A DNA stretch of 64,000 nt from JAILLW01 sp045640525 (GTDB taxonomy: Bacteria; Bacillota; Clostridia; Lachnospirales; Lachnospiraceae). A program made the translations under genes and the position numbers. The notes beneath the pieces were generated by a model that saw only the letters and a list, made by a program, of their open reading frames with translations, was not told the DNA's origin and made no database searches. Each line of letters starts with the position of its first letter. The stretch's first letter is position 1. This document shows, one piece after another, positions 17,377 through 26,026 of the stretch. The stretch lies in NCBI GenBank assembly GCA_045640525.1, contig JAZUFE010000056.1, positions 13,540 to 77,539 of the forward strand. The letters run 5' to 3'.

Positions 17377-18399
17377 ATGAAGAATAATAAAGACAAGACA
17401 ATTAAAAAGAAAGTTTTTACAAAGCCAGTGGCGATTACCCTGTTTTATGCGGTATGCATCGCGCTGGCCGTTGTTATTGTATTGCATAATAACCCTTTGG
17501 GTGATCCGGTCACCGAAAGCTTGAAGAAGAAATGTGCATGTTTGCTGCTGGCAACTGCGTGCATCATTTTTGGCTTTTTCTATGACAGAATTTTCATTAT
17601 CCCCAGAGAATTGTATCAATCCAGAGAACTAATATGGAAATTGGCACGAAATGACTTTAAAAAGCGTTATGCAGGTTCTTATTTGGGATTTTTCTGGGCT
17701 TTGATTCAACCGGTAATAACGGTGTTGATGTATTGGATAGTTTTTGATGTTGTGTTCAATACAAGATCACAAATGATAGCATCGGGGGTGGAAGTTCCGT
17801 ATGTACTTTATTTGACGGCAGGACTTGTTCCCTGGTTCTATTTTTCGGAAGCTATTACCAACGGAACCAATGCCTTGCTTGAATATAGCTATTTGGTCAA
17901 GAAGGTTGTTTTCAAAATCAGTATACTTCCAATTATTAAGCTGATAGCGGCTACATTTATTCATGTATTTTTTACGGTAGTTTTACTCGTTGTTGCGTCA
18001 TGCTATGGTTACTACCCGACTGTTTACACGATACAGTTGATTTATTACAGTTTCTGCCTGTTTGTTTTCGTGCTTGCAATGAGTTATTGCACATGTGCTA
18101 TTGTGGTATTTTTCAGAGACCTGGGACAAATTATCAATATCCTCTTACAGGTTGGCATGTGGGCCACTCCTATTTTGTGGGATATAAATATGATAAGCGA
18201 TCCTACATTAATCAGTATATTTAAGCTGAATCCGCTTGTGTATATTGTTAACGGATTCAGAAGTTCCATATATGGTACTGAATGGTTTTTTGAACATTTT
18301 TACAGTTCGACATATTTTTGGATTTTCACGGTTACGTTGTTCTGTATAGGTTCACTTATATTTAAGAGATTGAAAGTTCATTTTGCGGACGTGTTGTAG
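17377..18399 (+). CDS. ABC-2 type polysaccharide exporter permease (Wzm/TagG-like) with an N-terminal membrane extension
   Basis: 340 residues from ATG 17377; the frame is open further upstream to 17320 but that region overlaps rmlC. The core from about residue 85 has the family layout: LIWKLARNDFKKRYAGSYLG on the cytoplasmic interface helix, FFWALIQPVITVLMYW in the first core helix, YLTAGLVPWFYFSEA, and late NPLVYIVNGFRSSIYG. About 85 N-terminal residues add two extra transmembrane helices not present in typical 260-residue Wzm proteins. With the ATPase gene that follows at once, it should export a lipid-linked polysaccharide to the outer face of the membrane. Confidence 0.9.
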   Translation: MKNNKDKTIKKKVFTKPVAITLFYAVCIALAVVIVLHNNPLGDPVTESLKKKCACLLLATACIIFGFFYDRIFIIPRELYQSRELIWKLARNDFKKRYAGSYLGFFWALIQPVITVLMYWIVFDVVFNTRSQMIASGVEVPYVLYLTAGLVPWFYFSEAITNGTNALLEYSYLVKKVVFKISILPIIKLIAATFIHVFFTVVLLVVASCYGYYPTVYTIQLIYYSFCLFVFVLAMSYCTCAIVVFFRDLGQIINILLQVGMWATPILWDINMISDPTLISIFKLNPLVYIVNGFRSSIYGTEWFFEHFYSSTYFWIFTVTLFCIGSLIFKRLKVHFADVL

Positions 18400-18400
18400 T

Positions 18401-19669
18401 ATGGAAAGACAAATTGCGATTGAAGTCAAAAACGTTGTTAAAACGTATAAATTGTACGATCATCCCAAGGACAGACTTAAGGAAGCTCTGGGAATAGGAC
18501 GTAAAAAGAAACGCTATAAGGAGCATGATGCTCTTAAGGGCGTCGACTTGACTATATACAAGGGTGAAACGGTAGGAATTATCGGAACCAACGGATCCGG
18601 TAAGTCTACTATTCTTAAAATTATTACAGGTGTGTTGAATGCGACCGGCGGCGAGGTTAATGTTGACGGGCGTATTTCGGCACTGCTTGAGCTGGGTGCG
18701 GGATTCAATATGGAATATAACGGTATCGAGAATGTATATCTTAACGGTACCATGATGGGATTTTCCAAAAAGGAGATAGATGCGAAGCTTCCGGATATTC
18801 TTGAGTTTGCCGATATAGGCGACTATGTTAATCAACCGGTTAAGACATATTCTTCGGGCATGTTTGTCAGATTGGCATTTGCGGTTGCAATTAATATAGA
18901 ACCGGAGATATTGATTGTTGATGAAGCATTATCGGTAGGTGATGTGTTCTTTCAAGCGAAGTGTTATCACAAATTTGAAGAATTTAAGGAAATGGGTAAG
19001 ACAATAGTATTTGTAAGCCATGACTTAAGTTCAATCAGCAAATATTGTGACAGAGTTGTACTCTTGAATCAAGGAGTTAAACTTGGTGAAGGAACACCGA
19101 AAGAAATGATTGATGCCTATAAGCAGGTTTTGGTAGGCCAATATCCTCTTCCAAACGTAAATGTAGGCTTTGATTCAGATGTAGAATCGGAGAAAGAGGA
19201 CAATTCCAATGTGCTAAATCCTGATTTACTCGAATACGGAACAAAAGCCGGTGTTATTTCAGAGTACTATCTGGTGGATGAAAAGGGAATTAAGACATCC
19301 GCTATAATTAAGGGCTCGGAGTGTACAATGCATATGTTTGTAGACTTCAACGAGGATATAAAGAGCCCGATATTTGCATTTTCAATTAAAAATATCAAGG
19401 GTGTGGAAATTACGGGAACCAATACAATGTTTGAGAAAGTTTTCTTTGACAGTGTTAAAAAGGGTGACCGCAAACATGTATCTTTCACACAAAAGATGGA
19501 TATTAACGGTGGAGAATACCTGATTTCATTAGGCTTGACCGGATACGAAAATGAAGACTTTGTTGTATATCACAGACTGTATGATGTTATGAATATTACA
19601 ATCATATCTGACAAGAATCCGGTGGGATATTATGATATGAATTCAAAGATTATTGTGGAGGATGCATAA
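18401..19669 (+). CDS. Polysaccharide exporter ATPase with Wzt-type C-terminal domain
   Basis: 422 residues from ATG 18401, two bases after the permease stop. Walker A GTNGSGKST (about 63-71), signature YSSGMFVRLAFA (about 150-161), Walker B ILIVDEAL (about 170-177) and the switch His in FVSHD are intact. From about residue 275 a beta-sandwich-like domain matches the Wzt C-terminal domain, including PIFAFSIKNIKG and TGTNT. In the O9a system that domain binds the modified non-reducing end of the polymer so that only capped chains are exported. TagH-type teichoic-acid ATPases lack this form. The stop overlaps the next gene by one base (TAATG), linking it to the methyltransferase-kinase gene. 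Confidence 0.9.
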   Translation: MERQIAIEVKNVVKTYKLYDHPKDRLKEALGIGRKKKRYKEHDALKGVDLTIYKGETVGIIGTNGSGKSTILKIITGVLNATGGEVNVDGRISALLELGAGFNMEYNGIENVYLNGTMMGFSKKEIDAKLPDILEFADIGDYVNQPVKTYSSGMFVRLAFAVAINIEPEILIVDEALSVGDVFFQAKCYHKFEEFKEMGKTIVFVSHDLSSISKYCDRVVLLNQGVKLGEGTPKEMIDAYKQVLVGQYPLPNVNVGFDSDVESEKEDNSNVLNPDLLEYGTKAGVISEYYLVDEKGIKTSAIIKGSECTMHMFVDFNEDIKSPIFAFSIKNIKGVEITGTNTMFEKVFFDSVKKGDRKHVSFTQKMDINGGEYLISLGLTGYENEDFVVYHRLYDVMNITIISDKNPVGYYDMNSKIIVEDA

Positions 19670-21759
19670 TGGCATATACACCGATACGTATTAATGAAGA
19701 TGAACTTTTAAATCGCCTGCCCAAGAAAATTGGGCAGGTTTCCTTAAATTACGATTATTATCCGGGGCAGGACATGTATTCTGACGGTAATATTGAAGAT
19801 GTTTTGCTCGATATTGTCAAAAACAGATCAAAATGTGAATATCAGCAGATTATAGAAGATTCCAAGAGTTGGCCGATATTGTATCATCTGTCGCCGATAC
19901 GAGGTAATATAGTAGACTTTTTGCCCATAACCAAGGAAGACAGAGTACTTGAAATCGGTGCCGGCTGCGGTGCTATTACCCAAACATTGGCTCAAAAGGC
20001 CCAATCTGTTACCTGCGTTGACCTTTCGGCTAAAAGAAGTCTTATTAATGCATATCGAAACCAGGATTGCGACAATATCGAAATTTATGTAGGTAACTTC
20101 ACAGATATTGAACCACATCTTGATACTGACTATGATTATGTATGTCTTATCGGAGTGTTTGAGTACGGTTCGTCGTACATCTCAACCAAGACACCTTATG
20201 AAGATTTTTTAAGAATAATCCTTAATCACAAGAAAAATAACGGGCGTGCTGTAATTGCAATAGAGAACAAATTCGGGCTCAAGTACTGGGCCGGATGCAA
20301 AGAAGACCACAATGGTGAATTTTTCAGCTCTTTGGAAGGATATCCGAAGGGTGGCTCTGCAAGGACATTTACCAAAAACGGTTTAGAGAAAATATTTAAA
20401 AAGTGCGGAGTGAGTGATTATAGTTTCTACTACCCATATCCTGATTACAAATTGCCGCATACCATATTCTCGGATGACAGACTGCCTCTTAAGGGAGAAC
20501 TTACGGATAATCTCAGGAATCTTGACAGAGACAGAATGCTATTGTTTAACGAGAGCTTTGTATTTGATGAAATAATTGATGAAGACGAATTTTCTCTATT
20601 TTCAAATTCATATTTAGCGCTTATCGGTGAAAAAATAGACACTGTATATGCCAAGTATTCCAATGACAGAAAGCCGGAATATGCAATAAGAACGGAGATT
20701 TGCGGATTTAATAACAGGTGTGTTAAAAAAGTGCCTCTTAATGACGAAGCGGCCAATCATCTGAAGAAACTGTATTCGGTATATGGCAAGCTGGCAAGAC
20801 GTTATGACGGTGGAATTTTGAAGATTAATCGTTGTACTTTGAACGAGGAGGATAATTCGGTTACATTCGATTTTGAAAAGGGCGTGCCTCTTGAATCGAT
20901 TATGGATGAAGCGGTATTGAATAATGATACGGATAAATTCAAAGCGCTGTTTAAAAAGTTCTTTGAAGCTGTTTCGTATAATGCAAATAACGAAGAAATC
21001 ACGGATTATGATATGATTTTCGCGAATATATTGGTGGACGGTGATGACTGGACACTTATTGACTATGAATGGTCATATGATAAGATAATCGATCCTCGCA
21101 AAATCGCTTTTAGAGCTTTATATTGTTACATCCTGGAAGATGACAGAAGAAATTCTGTTAATATGGATGAAATTCTTTCGTTAATAGGTATAGGAACCAA
21201 AGAAGCAGAGGACTACATTGAGGAAGAGGAAAAGTTTCAAAAGGAAGTTACGGGAAACCATAAAGCAATAGGAGAGATTCGCGCTACCATAGGAACGTAT
21301 GCGATTTCTGCACAAAAATTGCTTGAAAATGAGCTCAAAGAAATCATAAACAAGCGTATTCAATTGTACTTTGATTGCGGAAACGGCTATTCGGAAGAAA
21401 ATTCCAGATATATTCCGGACATTTATGAGGATGATAATCATATCAGCGTAGATATTACATTTGACGGTAATGTAAAAATGCTGCGAATTGATCCGGCGGA
21501 TGAGAGATGCCTGGTAAAGGTTACGCAGATGGTGCTTAACGGCGAAAATGTATTAAAAAATAAGAAATTGATTGAAACCAACGGAAAAGCCCTAAATTAC
21601 GGCACTTACGCGTTTAACACGGCGGATCCGAATTTGAATATTAAGTTAAATGAAGTTTTAATCAAAGGGGAAAATGATTTGCATATCGAAATGGAGATTA
21701 CCCGACTGACGGAGAATTTGGCACTTGATATAGCAAATTCCGTTCGAAAGATATTTTAG
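19669..21759 (+). CDS. Methyltransferase-kinase fusion, WbdD-like candidate polymer chain terminator
   Basis: 696 residues. N-terminal part (about 60-260): class I SAM methyltransferase with VLEIGAGCGAIT (about 92-103) and VTCVDLSAKR. Middle part (about 350-500): kinase-like fold with a candidate ATP-binding Lys in CVKKVP, the catalytic-loop pattern DMIFAN (D-x4-N, about 447-452) and the metal-binding IDYEW (about 465). Then a helical stretch rich in Glu/Lys and a C-terminal beta domain (about 592-696) with MLRIDPADERC. The same methyltransferase plus kinase order occurs in WbdD, which caps the O9a polymannose so that Wzt recognises it. One-base overlap with the Wzt-like gene supports that analogy. 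Not every residue of WbdD can be matched by eye, so the capping role is inferred. Confidence 0.7.
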   Translation: MAYTPIRINEDELLNRLPKKIGQVSLNYDYYPGQDMYSDGNIEDVLLDIVKNRSKCEYQQIIEDSKSWPILYHLSPIRGNIVDFLPITKEDRVLEIGAGCGAITQTLAQKAQSVTCVDLSAKRSLINAYRNQDCDNIEIYVGNFTDIEPHLDTDYDYVCLIGVFEYGSSYISTKTPYEDFLRIILNHKKNNGRAVIAIENKFGLKYWAGCKEDHNGEFFSSLEGYPKGGSARTFTKNGLEKIFKKCGVSDYSFYYPYPDYKLPHTIFSDDRLPLKGELTDNLRNLDRDRMLLFNESFVFDEIIDEDEFSLFSNSYLALIGEKIDTVYAKYSNDRKPEYAIRTEICGFNNRCVKKVPLNDEAANHLKKLYSVYGKLARRYDGGILKINRCTLNEEDNSVTFDFEKGVPLESIMDEAVLNNDTDKFKALFKKFFEAVSYNANNEEITDYDMIFANILVDGDDWTLIDYEWSYDKIIDPRKIAFRALYCYILEDDRRNSVNMDEILSLIGIGTKEAEDYIEEEEKFQKEVTGNHKAIGEIRATIGTYAISAQKLLENELKEIINKRIQLYFDCGNGYSEENSRYIPDIYEDDNHISVDITFDGNVKMLRIDPADERCLVKVTQMVLNGENVLKNKKLIETNGKALNYGTYAFNTADPNLNIKLNEVLIKGENDLHIEMEITRLTENLALDIANSVRKIF

Positions 21760-21787
21760 ATTTAATCAAAATGAGGAAAAATGAGAA

Positions 21788-23977
21788 GTGAATCCGGCCA
21801 AAAAGTGTATTAAAAAACTATTGATTGGAAAACAGAATATTCGATATAATTCCGAACTAAAGTCCAAAAAAACGGATTATAACAAATGGGTTCTTCAACA
21901 AGAACAACTATCAAATTTGAAAAATCCATTTTTAGGGCAAAATGTAAAATGTCAGACAATTGGATTTGACGGAAAACGATATGAAAGTTATCTTTCTGAA
22001 AATGACAGAGAACTTGCAGAATCGGAACAATTATGTAAACTAATTGAAATTATTGAGGAATCAAAAAGCGAGAATTGCAAAGCACAATATCTTGTATCAG
22101 GGTCAAAAAACCTCCCCAAGGCGTATGAAACCGCAGTAAACCTGGGCACAAGCATAAACGCCGTTATTTTAATGAATTATCCCGGAGAATTTTCCGATAA
22201 TGCAATTTTTAAAATTCATGACAAATTTCAAAAAAACAAAAATTTAATCGTGATTTACTCCGACGAAGATATGATAGGGAATGACGGTAAACGTTACAAT
22301 CCTTGGTACAAACCGGATTGGGCACCTGATGACTTCCTTTCATATATGTATTTTGGCGGATTTGTGGCAGTTAGATTTGATTCCATGAAAGAAGTTAAGC
22401 CGAAAGATGATGATAACGGATATTCATATTTATATAAGCTACTTCTTATGAATCGTGCGTTTGATTGTCATACATTACCCGCTACGGTATGCCACATTTC
22501 GGAAGTTTTGTATCACACACATGGTGTGTGCGGCTATGAGTATATTAAAAATGAAAGATTGAAGTGCCAGGTTAAAGAGAGAATATCCGATGTACTGGTT
22601 TCGATAGTTATTCCTTCGAAAGATCATCCGGAAATATTGTTTAAGTGTGTTGATTCGGTAATGGAGGTCACCGGGCTTCTTCCTCAAATCAAATTGGAGA
22701 TAGTATTGATAGATAATGGCAGTAATGATACCAATCGATCAACCATCGAAAGTTTGGTGGAGAATTATTCACAATCTGCCAAAATAGAGCGAATTGAATA
22801 TATTTATGAACCCCATGAATTCAATTTCGCATATCTTTGCAATAAGGGAGCTCAAGCGGCCAAAGGTAACTATCTGTTGTTCTTGAATGATGATATGGAA
22901 ATAATCGACCCTGATTGGCTGAATAAACTTGTGGAAAAGGCACACCTTCCTTATGCCGGAGCTGTCGGAGCCAAACTGTTGTATCCTAAATCGCTTAAAC
23001 CACAGGGGAACATTATCCAACATGCCGGAATTACCAATTTGAGAATAGGCCCGGCACATAAATTGCAATTTCTTTCCGATGATACGGATCATTATTACGG
23101 AAGAAACAGGCTATGTCATGACATGATGGGTGTAACAGGAGCCTGCTTGATGGTTAAACGGGAAGTCTTTGATGAAGTCGGTGGCTTCGACGAAAATCTG
23201 GCAGTTGCATTTAATGATGTTGATTTGTGCTATTCAATATATGAGAAGGGATATTACAATATTCAGCGGAACGATGTTGTATTGTTACACTACGAATCAC
23301 TAAGTCGCGGCAATGATTCCGAATCCGAGCAAAAACAGTTGAGATTGAACAAAGAAAAAGATTATCTGTATTCAAAGCACAGAAATCTATACGGAAAAGA
23401 TCCTTTTTACAATATTAATCTGACTACGGACATGCTTGAAGCAGAATATGCTCCCAAGTTCCATTACGAAGTTGATTTGAGCCGTAAATGGGCTAAAACA
23501 GAGGATGTAACAAGTGTTATCAATGAGGCGCGACATGACAGATGCGTGCGCGTAGGCATGGAATGTGCCATGGATATTTTTAAATGGAAATACGGAGTCA
23601 AATATTCTCCTAAGGAGGAATGTGATGAGGAAGATTTTGGGTACTATTTCCAAGGTTATACCTTCGTGATTGGGGCTAATAACGCTTGTTACGAAAGACA
23701 GCTTTTGCTGAAAAATAGGGCATCCGGACGAATTTACGGCATAGAGACCTCGAATGAATACAGAGGCGACATAGCCGCCAACATTCCGGATCAGCTAAAT
23801 GTAGATTTAGCCGGATTCACGGCCAAAATTGCAGCTGATTCTCTGCCTGAGGGAAATTATCAATTCGGAATGTATATGAAGGATCGTACTTCAAAACAAA
23901 GATTGTATAATTGGAGTAACTGGACAATAGATATAGAAGGCAAGAAGGGTTGTCTGGTTAACGAAAATCGTATTTAA
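21788..23977 (+). CDS. GT2 family glycosyltransferase with degenerate N-terminal domain and C-terminal beta domain
   Basis: 729 residues from a GTG start at 21788; the ATG at 21781 is out of frame. The GT-A domain begins at VSIVIPSKDHPEI (about 271), has FLNDDMEI (about 363-370) as the metal-binding segment and DVDLCYS (about 477) as the acceptor-side motif. The N-terminal 260 residues look like a second, degenerate GT2 unit (IYSDEDMIGNDGKRY and a PDW segment). The last 140 residues form a beta-rich domain also seen in rhamnan-type synthesis proteins. It probably extends the polymer; sugar and linkage are unknown. The first 60 codons are unusually A-rich compared with neighbours. Confidence 0.8.
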   Translation: MNPAKKCIKKLLIGKQNIRYNSELKSKKTDYNKWVLQQEQLSNLKNPFLGQNVKCQTIGFDGKRYESYLSENDRELAESEQLCKLIEIIEESKSENCKAQYLVSGSKNLPKAYETAVNLGTSINAVILMNYPGEFSDNAIFKIHDKFQKNKNLIVIYSDEDMIGNDGKRYNPWYKPDWAPDDFLSYMYFGGFVAVRFDSMKEVKPKDDDNGYSYLYKLLLMNRAFDCHTLPATVCHISEVLYHTHGVCGYEYIKNERLKCQVKERISDVLVSIVIPSKDHPEILFKCVDSVMEVTGLLPQIKLEIVLIDNGSNDTNRSTIESLVENYSQSAKIERIEYIYEPHEFNFAYLCNKGAQAAKGNYLLFLNDDMEIIDPDWLNKLVEKAHLPYAGAVGAKLLYPKSLKPQGNIIQHAGITNLRIGPAHKLQFLSDDTDHYYGRNRLCHDMMGVTGACLMVKREVFDEVGGFDENLAVAFNDVDLCYSIYEKGYYNIQRNDVVLLHYESLSRGNDSESEQKQLRLNKEKDYLYSKHRNLYGKDPFYNINLTTDMLEAEYAPKFHYEVDLSRKWAKTEDVTSVINEARHDRCVRVGMECAMDIFKWKYGVKYSPKEECDEEDFGYYFQGYTFVIGANNACYERQLLLKNRASGRIYGIETSNEYRGDIAANIPDQLNVDLAGFTAKIAADSLPEGNYQFGMYMKDRTSKQRLYNWSNWTIDIEGKKGCLVNENRI

Positions 23978-23984
23978 GGAGGGC

Positions 23985-25967
23985 ATGATGGATTATCGCG
24001 AACAATATGAAAAGGAGCATCTGCGAAATGCGGATTTGGCAGGAAGAGTTGCCGAACTGGAAGCTAAAGTGGATGACCTTAATTTTCAGCTTAATCGTAT
24101 AAAAACAAATCCTGTTTGGAAGGCATCGTCTCCTGCCAGAAAGTGTATGCATTTTGTTATCAGACAAGGACGCAGGATTAAAAATTGCGGTTCATTAAAA
24201 GGAATAGCAGCCAAGGTCGCATACAAGAAGAATGAGAAAATCGCTATGGAACAATTCGGAACCAAGAGTTTTCCGAATGATGAGCAACGAAAGAAGGAAT
24301 CCGAGACGGTTTTTGAATACATGCCCAAGATAAGTATTCTGGTTCCTTTGTACAATACTCCCGAACAGTTTTTGAAAGAGATGATGGATTCGGTCATCAA
24401 TCAGACATATTCGAATTGGGAATTGTGTCTTGCCGACGGCTCGGATGATGCACACGGATATGTTAAGGACGTTGTGGCAGTATACCAAGACAAATATAAC
24501 GCAAAAGATAACGTACGTATTGTATACGAAAAACTTGCCAAAAATGAAGGAATTTCCGGAAATACGAACAAATGTCTTACATTGGCAACCGGAGAATATA
24601 TAGGCTTGTTTGATCATGACGACATATTGCATCCGTCGGTATTGTTTGAATATGTGAAAGTGATTAACGAAAAGAATGCGGATTACATTTATTGCGACGA
24701 AACGACATTCAAATCCGGAAATATCGATAAGATGCTTACGATGCATTTTAAACCCGATTATGCCATTGACAATCTGCGCGCCAATAATTATATATGCCAT
24801 TTCAGCGTGTTTAAGAAAGAGTTACTGGAAGGCGACGAACTGTTCAGGTCACAATTTGACGGAAGCCAGGATCATGATATGATACTCCGACTTACGGATA
24901 AGGCTGAGAATATCGTTCATGTTCCGCGCCTGATGTACTATTGGAGATGTCATGAAGGATCGGTAGCATCCAATATTGATGCTAAACCATATGCCATCGA
25001 GGCGGCTAAAGGCGCTGTTGCGGATCACTTGAGAAGACATGGTTACGATCACTTCAAAATTACGTCAACACGGGCGTTTGAGACCATATTCAAGATTAGA
25101 TACGAAATAATCGGAACTCCTAAAATATCGATCGTTATTCCAAACAAGGATCATATAGATGATTTGAGAAGATGTGTTAATTCGATATTGGAAAAGTCCA
25201 CATATGATAATTATGAATTAATAATAGTCGAGAATAACAGTAAGCAGGAGACGACCTTCGAATACTATAAGCAAATAAGTGATAATCCTAAGATTAAGCT
25301 AGTTACCTACAGTATGTCCGACGGGGAAAAATTCAACTACTCCAAGGTCAACAATTTTGGAGCGTCACAAGCTTCCGGAGAATACATACTTCTTCTTAAC
25401 AATGATACGGAGGTTATAACCGTTAACTGTATGGAAGAACTTTTGATGTATGCGCAGCGCAGTGATGTTGCTTGCGTGGGAGCCAAGCTTTATTATCCTA
25501 ACAAAACAATTCAACATGCCGGAGTAGTTTTGGCACTCGGCGCGCACCGAACCGCGGGGCATAGCCACTATATGCAACATAGAGAGAATCTTGGGTATAT
25601 GGGCCGCCTTTGCTATACGCAGGATGTTTCGGCCGTTACCGGAGCGTGTCTTTTGGTGAAGAAATCAATATTCGAGGAACTCGGCGGTTTGGGTGAAGAT
25701 TTTGCCATTTCTTTGAACGATGTGGATTTTTGCCTTAAAGCTCGGGAGAAAGGTTATTTGAATGTGTTTACGCCGTTTGCGGAATTGTACCATTATGAAT
25801 CGGCATCAAGGGGCTCGGACATGGTAGGTGATAATGCACAAAGATATAACGAAGAGTCCGAATACTTCAGAAATAAGTGGGCAGCGGTATTGGAAGCGGG
25901 GGACCCTTACTATAATCCGAACTTTTCGTTGGATAAGAGTGATTTTTCATTGAAAATTAAAGAATAG
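23985..25967 (+). CDS. Bifunctional glycosyltransferase with two GT2 domains
   Basis: 660 residues; two ATGs at 23985 and 23988, the second better spaced from AAGGAGGG. Residues 10-36 form a short coiled coil (NADLAGRVAELEAKVDDLN). Domain 1 starts at ISILVPLYNTPEQF (about 115) with FDHDD (about 208-212) and ends in MYYWRCHEGS. Domain 2 starts at ISIVIPNKDHIDDL (about 382) with LLNNDTEVI (about 470) and DVDFCLK (about 578). Two complete catalytic domains in one chain suggest the enzyme adds two linkages of a repeating unit. It is 7 bases downstream of the previous GT2 gene. Substrate is unknown; rhamnose is plausible from the rml genes. Confidence 0.85.
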   Translation: MMDYREQYEKEHLRNADLAGRVAELEAKVDDLNFQLNRIKTNPVWKASSPARKCMHFVIRQGRRIKNCGSLKGIAAKVAYKKNEKIAMEQFGTKSFPNDEQRKKESETVFEYMPKISILVPLYNTPEQFLKEMMDSVINQTYSNWELCLADGSDDAHGYVKDVVAVYQDKYNAKDNVRIVYEKLAKNEGISGNTNKCLTLATGEYIGLFDHDDILHPSVLFEYVKVINEKNADYIYCDETTFKSGNIDKMLTMHFKPDYAIDNLRANNYICHFSVFKKELLEGDELFRSQFDGSQDHDMILRLTDKAENIVHVPRLMYYWRCHEGSVASNIDAKPYAIEAAKGAVADHLRRHGYDHFKITSTRAFETIFKIRYEIIGTPKISIVIPNKDHIDDLRRCVNSILEKSTYDNYELIIVENNSKQETTFEYYKQISDNPKIKLVTYSMSDGEKFNYSKVNNFGASQASGEYILLLNNDTEVITVNCMEELLMYAQRSDVACVGAKLYYPNKTIQHAGVVLALGAHRTAGHSHYMQHRENLGYMGRLCYTQDVSAVTGACLLVKKSIFEELGGLGEDFAISLNDVDFCLKAREKGYLNVFTPFAELYHYESASRGSDMVGDNAQRYNEESEYFRNKWAAVLEAGDPYYNPNFSLDKSDFSLKIKE

Positions 25968-25994
25968 TCAATGTGCCATGAAATATGGTATATT
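25965..25994 (+). promoter_or_regulatory. Possible promoter before the phosphoglucomutase gene
   Basis: TAGTCA and TATATT are separated by 18 bases, with the -35 element formed by the stop codon of the GT2 gene. The -10 is good, the -35 poor. ACGGAGGTC provides the ribosome binding site downstream. Confidence 0.35.
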
Positions 25995-26026
25995 ATTGTC
26001 AGTAATAACTTTACGGAGGTCTGATT

